Part shown: piece after piece, positions 5,848 to 9,193 of the stretch
How positions within the stretch are numbered: the stretch's first letter is position 1
How the letters are laid out: each line of letters begins with the position of its first letter
Origin: an uncultured Slackia sp.
Lineage (GTDB): Bacteria; Actinomycetota; Coriobacteriia; Coriobacteriales; Eggerthellaceae
Length of the DNA: 9,193 nucleotides
Assembly (NCBI GenBank): GCA_937895975.1
Contig: CALBLG010000213.1
Span: forward strand, 1 to 9,193
Direction of reading: 5' to 3'
Notes under the pieces: generated by a model
What the model was told of the DNA's origin: nothing
The model's input: only the letters and a program-made list of their open reading frames with translations
The model's database searches: none
Position numbers and translations under genes: made by a program

Positions 5848-5856
5848 TGGTACACT
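5848..5856 (+). promoter_or_regulatory. Extended -10 promoter for the ClC gene
   Basis: TGGTACACT combines the TGn extension with a TACACT -10 box, which can work without a -35 box; none is obvious. Transcription would start near 5863, giving a leader of about 44 bases that contains the GGAGAG ribosome site at 5896-5901. It is divergent from, and about 80 bases from, the promoter of the diguanylate cyclase gene. Confidence 0.45.
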
Positions 5857-5906
5857 GTAGAAATCCTAGATGAGCTTACGCCTGGCTGGCGGATCGGAGA
5901 GTTGGC

Positions 5907-7190
5907 ATGGGTGCGCTTACAAAGCCGATAAACCGCGCGCTGTTCGTGGCGTGCGTCGTTGTGACGGGCGCCGTGGCCGGCGCGTTCGTGTGGGCATTTT
6001 TCTTTCTGATGGATGCAGGATTGAGCTTCGTGTGGAACGATGGGCGTTTGGCGCTTTCCGCATGGTTCGAGCGGGCGGCGCCCGGCCTTGCGCGAGGGCC
6101 GTTCGGGGTGGCGCTGTTTCCGTTTGCCGTATGCTTGCTTGGCGGCCTGGCCATCGGTCTGTACGAGAAGAAGACTGGTGTGGCCACCGAAGACCTCAAC
6201 GCCGTTATGGCCAAGGTAAAGGAAACCGGCCGCTACGAATATGACAATTTGGGGAAGCTGTCCATCGCCGCGCTGCTGCCGCTTCTGTTCGGCGGAAGCA
6301 TCGGCCCCGAAGCGGGTCTGACGGGCGTGATTGCTGGCTTGTGCACGTGGGTGGGCGACCGACTGCGTCATTTCGGTGCCGATTTTCGCGCCATGACGAT
6401 GCTTGGCTGTCAGGCGGCGCTCACGGCGCTGTTCACCGCGCCGCTCTATGGTTTTGCGGCGCCGCTTTCCGGTTCGGCCGATGGCGCGGGCGACGAGGAA
6501 ATCGTGTTGCCGAAGGCGCAGAAGGCGTTCGCGTATGCGTGTGCCGTGGTGGGGGCGTTGGGCGCTTTCATGGGTTTGGGGTCGTTGTTCGGTGGCGGCA
6601 TGGGCATGCCGCGCTTCGAAGCGGCTCACGTGGGGGCGGCCGAAATTGCGTGGCTCGTGCCGCTTGCCGCAGCGGGCGTGGCGTGCGGATGGGTGTTCCA
6701 TGCATCGGGCAAGGCCAGCGCGGCCGCGGCGGCGAACATGGGGAAGCGTCCTGTCGCGCGCGCCCTCATCGGAGGTCTGCTGCTCGCGATATGCGGAACC
6801 GTGCTGCCGTATTCCCTGTTCGCGGGCGAGTCCCAAACGCATATGGTTATGGAAACCTATGCGAGCATCGGGGCTGCGGCGCTTATCGCCACAGCGTTTG
6901 TTAAGGCTGCGCTCACACCGGCATGCATCAACTTCGGCTGGCGCGGCGGCCATTTCTTCCCGATTATTTTCTCGGGCGTGTGCCTGGGGTTCGGCTTTGC
7001 GCTGGTGTCGGGCGTCGATGCGGTGTTCTGCGTGGCGGCGTGCACGGCGGCGCTCATGGGCGCGGTCATGAGACAGCCCGTGATGGTCGTGCTGCTATTG
7101 TTTATGTGCTTCCCGCCGTCGGGAATCGTGTGCATGCTCGCGGCGGCGGCCATTGGCGCGGCAATTCCCCTTCCCAAAGTACTTCGATAG
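5907..7190 (+). CDS. ClC-family ion channel/transporter, YfeO-like
   Basis: A 427-residue inner-membrane protein with the ClC fold signature: many hydrophobic helices from residue 11 to the end and two of the family's pore motifs. GGSIGPEAG at 129-137 lines up with the GREGP motif of ClC exchangers, and GGHFFP at 347-352 with the GGxFxP motif. The first pore motif, GSGIP, is not recognisable (the region reads KKTGVATEDLN), and the gating glutamate of GREGP is isoleucine (I132). The SIGPE form is close to the SLGPE of E. coli YfeO, a ClC relative of unproven substrate, so chloride transport should not be assumed. There is no CBS domain. The ATG has GGAGAG 5 bases upstream. The gene stands alone, and its last codons overlap a copy of the AGACTTAC motif that recurs in the following intergenic region. 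Confidence 0.85.
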   Translation: MGALTKPINRALFVACVVVTGAVAGAFVWAFFFLMDAGLSFVWNDGRLALSAWFERAAPGLARGPFGVALFPFAVCLLGGLAIGLYEKKTGVATEDLNAVMAKVKETGRYEYDNLGKLSIAALLPLLFGGSIGPEAGLTGVIAGLCTWVGDRLRHFGADFRAMTMLGCQAALTALFTAPLYGFAAPLSGSADGAGDEEIVLPKAQKAFAYACAVVGALGAFMGLGSLFGGGMGMPRFEAAHVGAAEIAWLVPLAAAGVACGWVFHASGKASAAAAANMGKRPVARALIGGLLLAICGTVLPYSLFAGESQTHMVMETYASIGAAALIATAFVKAALTPACINFGWRGGHFFPIIFSGVCLGFGFALVSGVDAVFCVAACTAALMGAVMRQPVMVVLLLFMCFPPSGIVCMLAAAAIGAAIPLPKVLR

Positions 7191-7268
7191 ACTTACGCGT
7201 GCTGAATGCGACTTTGCTGCAACCGCGAAGATCTGATTTGGCCAAAAACGCCGCGAGTAAGTCTTTTT
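7189..7268 (+). terminator. Possible terminator of the ClC gene with a long loop
   Basis: AGACTTAC at 7189-7196, overlapping the ClC stop, pairs with GTAAGTCT at 7257-7264. After one mismatch the stem continues CGTG/CGCG (7198-7201 with 7252-7255, one T:G). The 3' arm runs straight into a T-run (7264-7268). The roughly 50-base loop is unusually long, though it contains the palindrome TTTGGCCAAA that could shorten it. It is the only terminator-like structure after this gene. Confidence 0.35.
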
Positions 7269-7595
7269 GCGCGACGCGTTTACGTCTTTGATGGGACATG
7301 TTCTTGACGGGTGTCTCGCGACCTGGGATTTTTCTCGGTTCCGTTCCCGAACCGCTTCGCGTTATTGACCTGAGTGCCACTTGAGTGACTGAATCGCCGC
7401 ATTTTCTGCCATTTCGCGTGCTTGGGCTTGCAAAAAGACTTACTCGTGCCCATTCTTGCCATGTGTGAATCGCGCGATTGGGGAAGCGCCCGCGTCCGTG
7501 CCGCGCGTTTCGTGTAAGATAGCCAGCTAGATACGGAAAACGTGCGCGCGCCCAAACGGGGTGCCGCCGCCGAGCAACCATCGAAGGAGCAAGCC
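7191..7595 (+). other. 405-base non-coding region upstream of guaA
   Basis: I see no credible gene here: open frames on both strands lack ribosome sites and family features. It holds the inverted repeat at 7254-7446, a small hairpin (CGGTTC 7336-7341 with GAACCG 7349-7354, 7-base loop), the palindrome TTTGGCCAAA at 7237-7246 and the 12-base palindrome AATCGCGCGATT at 7468-7479. A possible guaA -10 box, TAAGAT at 7515-7520, has no clear -35 partner. No purine, PRPP or ppGpp riboswitch pattern was recognised. Confidence 0.6.
7254..7446. repeat. 17-bp perfect inverted repeat enclosing 159 bases
   Basis: CGAGTAAGTCTTTTTGC at 7254-7270 recurs as its exact complement at 7430-7446. The enclosed sequence has no coding content I can support. 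No target-site duplication is visible outside the arms. The arms share AGACTTAC(T/G)CG with 7189-7199, so the motif occurs three times between the ClC stop and guaA (plus, minus, plus). It could be a small non-autonomous mobile element, paired regulatory sites or a transcript-end structure. Confidence 0.75.
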
Positions 7596-9193
7596 GTGAC
7601 TCAGGCATCGTCTTCTAACCAGAAAGTCCTCGTGTTCGACTTCGGCGCCCAATACGGGCAGCTGATCGCGCGTCGCGTGCGCGATTTGCATGTGTATTCC
7701 GAAATCGTGCCGTGCGACATCACGGCCGATGAGGTGCGCGAGCTTGCGCCGTCGGCCATCATCTTGTCGGGCGGTCCGGCCAGCGTGTATGCGGAAGACG
7801 CTCCGTCGATCGATCCCGAGGTGCTGAAGCTCGGTTTGCCTATTTTGGGCTTTTGTTATGGGCATCAGACCATCGCCGTGGAGATGGGTGGTACCGTGGG
7901 CCACACCGAGAAGGGCGAGTACGGTGCGGCCGAGCTTCATGTGAAAAGCGGCGCGCTGTTCGAGGGAACGCCGGCCACGCAGACCGTGTGGATGAGCCAT
8001 CGCGATGCCGTGACCGTGGCGCCCGAGGGCTTCACCATTACGGCGTCGACCGACGTATGCCCCGTGGCGGCAATGGAGTGCCCAGGGCGCAAAATCTACA
8101 CCACGCAGTTCCATCCCGAGGTAAAGCATTCCGAATACGGCAACCAGATGCTGAAGAACTTCCTGTTCAACATCTGCGGCCTTACGCCCGATTGGACCAT
8201 GGACAACCTGGTCGAAACCATGACGGCCGACTTCCGTGCGAAGGTCGGTGCCGATCGCGTGATTCTGGCGCTTTCCGGCGGCGTAGATTCTTCGGTTGTG
8301 GCAGCATTGGGCGCGCGCGCCGTGGGCAAGCAGATGACTTGCGTGTTCATCAATCACGGCCTGCTGCGCAAGGGCGAGCCCGAACAGGTCGAGGAAGTGT
8401 TTACCAAGCAGTTCGACGTCGATTTCATCCATGTGCACGCCGAAGAGCGCTATGCTCAGCTGCTCGACGGCGTGACCGAGCCCGAAGAGAAGCGCCGCAT
8501 CATCGGCACGCAGTTCTGGAAAGAGTTCTTCGCGGTGGCCCAGCAGCTCGAGACCGACGGCAAGCCGGTGAAATACCTGGCGCAGGGCACCATTTATCCC
8601 GACATCATCGAGAGCGGCGCACGCAAGACGGGTGGCAAGGCGAGCACCATCAAGAGCCACCACAATCTTATCCCGTTCCCTGATGGCGTGAGCTTCGATC
8701 TTATCGAGCCGCTTGACCACTTCTTCAAAGACGAGGTGCGCGCGCTTGGCACGGCGCTCGGCCTGCCCGACCACATCGTGCATCGCCAGCCGTTCCCGGG
8801 GCCTGGTTTGGCTATTCGCATCATTGGCGCGGTGAGTCCCGAAAAGCTGGAGATTCTGAAGAATGCCGATGCCATTGTGCGTGAAGAACTCGATGCGTAC
8901 AACCAGCGTCTGTTTGAGGAAACGGGGAAGCGCAACAGCGAACACAGCTGCTGGCAGTACTTCGCCGTGTTGCCCGATATCAAGAGCGTTGGCGTTATGG
9001 GCGACGAGCGCACGTATCAGCGCCCGATTATTCTGCGTGCCGTGGAGAGCAGCGACGCCATGACGGCCGACTGGGCCAAGCTGCCCTACGAAGTGCTCGC
9101 GAAAATCTCGAGCCGCATTGTTGCCGAGGTGCCCGGCGCCAACCGTGTGTGCTACGACATCACGAGCAAGCCGCCTGCCACGATCGAGTGGGA
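7596..9193 (+). CDS. guaA: GMP synthase (glutamine-hydrolysing), last codon cut by the window end
   Basis: This cytoplasmic enzyme converts XMP, ATP and glutamine to GMP, the last step of de novo guanine nucleotide synthesis. The GTG start at 7596 has AAGGAG at 7584-7589 with a 6-base spacer. The window covers 532 full codons plus two bases. The N-terminal glutamine amidotransferase domain (about 10-195) has the nucleophile C87 in GFCYGHQ and the triad partners H173 and E175 in QFHPE. The ATP-pyrophosphatase domain follows, with the P-loop SGGVDSS at 227-233. The dimerisation domain contains RQPFPGPGLAIRI (397-409) and ends KPPATIEW plus the first two bases of what is normally a final glutamate, so only the last base and the stop appear to be missing. 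The domain order and length match the usual single-chain bacterial form. It has no cotranscribed neighbour upstream and sits behind a long non-coding region. Confidence 0.98.
   Translation, partial: MTQASSSNQKVLVFDFGAQYGQLIARRVRDLHVYSEIVPCDITADEVRELAPSAIILSGGPASVYAEDAPSIDPEVLKLGLPILGFCYGHQTIAVEMGGTVGHTEKGEYGAAELHVKSGALFEGTPATQTVWMSHRDAVTVAPEGFTITASTDVCPVAAMECPGRKIYTTQFHPEVKHSEYGNQMLKNFLFNICGLTPDWTMDNLVETMTADFRAKVGADRVILALSGGVDSSVVAALGARAVGKQMTCVFINHGLLRKGEPEQVEEVFTKQFDVDFIHVHAEERYAQLLDGVTEPEEKRRIIGTQFWKEFFAVAQQLETDGKPVKYLAQGTIYPDIIESGARKTGGKASTIKSHHNLIPFPDGVSFDLIEPLDHFFKDEVRALGTALGLPDHIVHRQPFPGPGLAIRIIGAVSPEKLEILKNADAIVREELDAYNQRLFEETGKRNSEHSCWQYFAVLPDIKSVGVMGDERTYQRPIILRAVESSDAMTADWAKLPYEVLAKISSRIVAEVPGANRVCYDITSKPPATIEW

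Noticed and set aside
7336..7354. tRNA T-arm-like hairpin (6-bp stem, 7-base loop)
   Set aside because: No acceptor, D or anticodon arms can be built around it, and the loop does not read TTCRANN.
7102..7608. Minus-strand frames in the non-coding region before guaA (168 and 91 codons)
   Set aside because: They run into the ClC or guaA genes or cover the inverted repeat, have basic low-complexity products and no supporting ribosome site or family resemblance.
7527..8945. Minus-strand open frame of 472 codons over guaA
   Set aside because: It overlaps the highly conserved guaA coding sequence and shows no motif. Shadow frame.

Overview
The window is GC-rich, with strong G/C preference at third codon positions. 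Its gene content is that of an anaerobic or microaerophilic bacterium: a glycyl-radical-enzyme activase, an NhaC-type antiporter, a heme-type ferric-reductase-like membrane protein, Ung, a 7TM-GGDEF protein, a divergent ClC and GuaA. This combination and base composition suggest a member of the Eggerthellaceae (class Coriobacteriia). That placement is inference, because there is no rRNA or other phylogenetic marker here.

Layout, left to right. Bases 1-138 hold the tail of a possible membrane protein cut by the window edge. A radical-SAM glycyl-radical-enzyme activase follows (168-1073). A 276-base gap (1074-1349) is filled by two long hairpin elements, and then comes an NhaC-family antiporter (1350-2762). 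A clean UUCG-loop terminator (2819-2842) closes that unit. A short regulatory region rich in dyads leads into a 7-TM ferric-reductase/MsrQ-like protein (2996-3766). Uracil-DNA glycosylase (3848-4591) has its own promoter. It converges, with a 16-base gap, on a membrane-bound diguanylate cyclase on the minus strand (4608-5729). Divergent from that cyclase is a YfeO-like ClC protein (5907-7190). A 405-base non-coding stretch (7191-7595) precedes GMP synthase guaA, which lacks only the last base of its last codon and the stop.

The genes are mostly single units with their own promoters and do not form an evident pathway. Activase and antiporter are the only same-strand neighbours that might once have belonged together, and the hairpin elements separate them.

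The most unusual content is non-coding. The two hairpins at 1075-1150 and 1189-1287 are homologous to each other in opposite orientation. Their apical loops are similar, their stems carry compensatory changes, and their outer arms differ. All non-Watson-Crick positions become G:U pairs only when each element is read in its own orientation. This looks like a dispersed family of structured RNA or hairpin repeats that I do not recognise. A second non-coding curiosity is a 17-bp perfect inverted repeat (7254-7270 / 7430-7446), with a third near copy of the motif overlapping the ClC stop codon.
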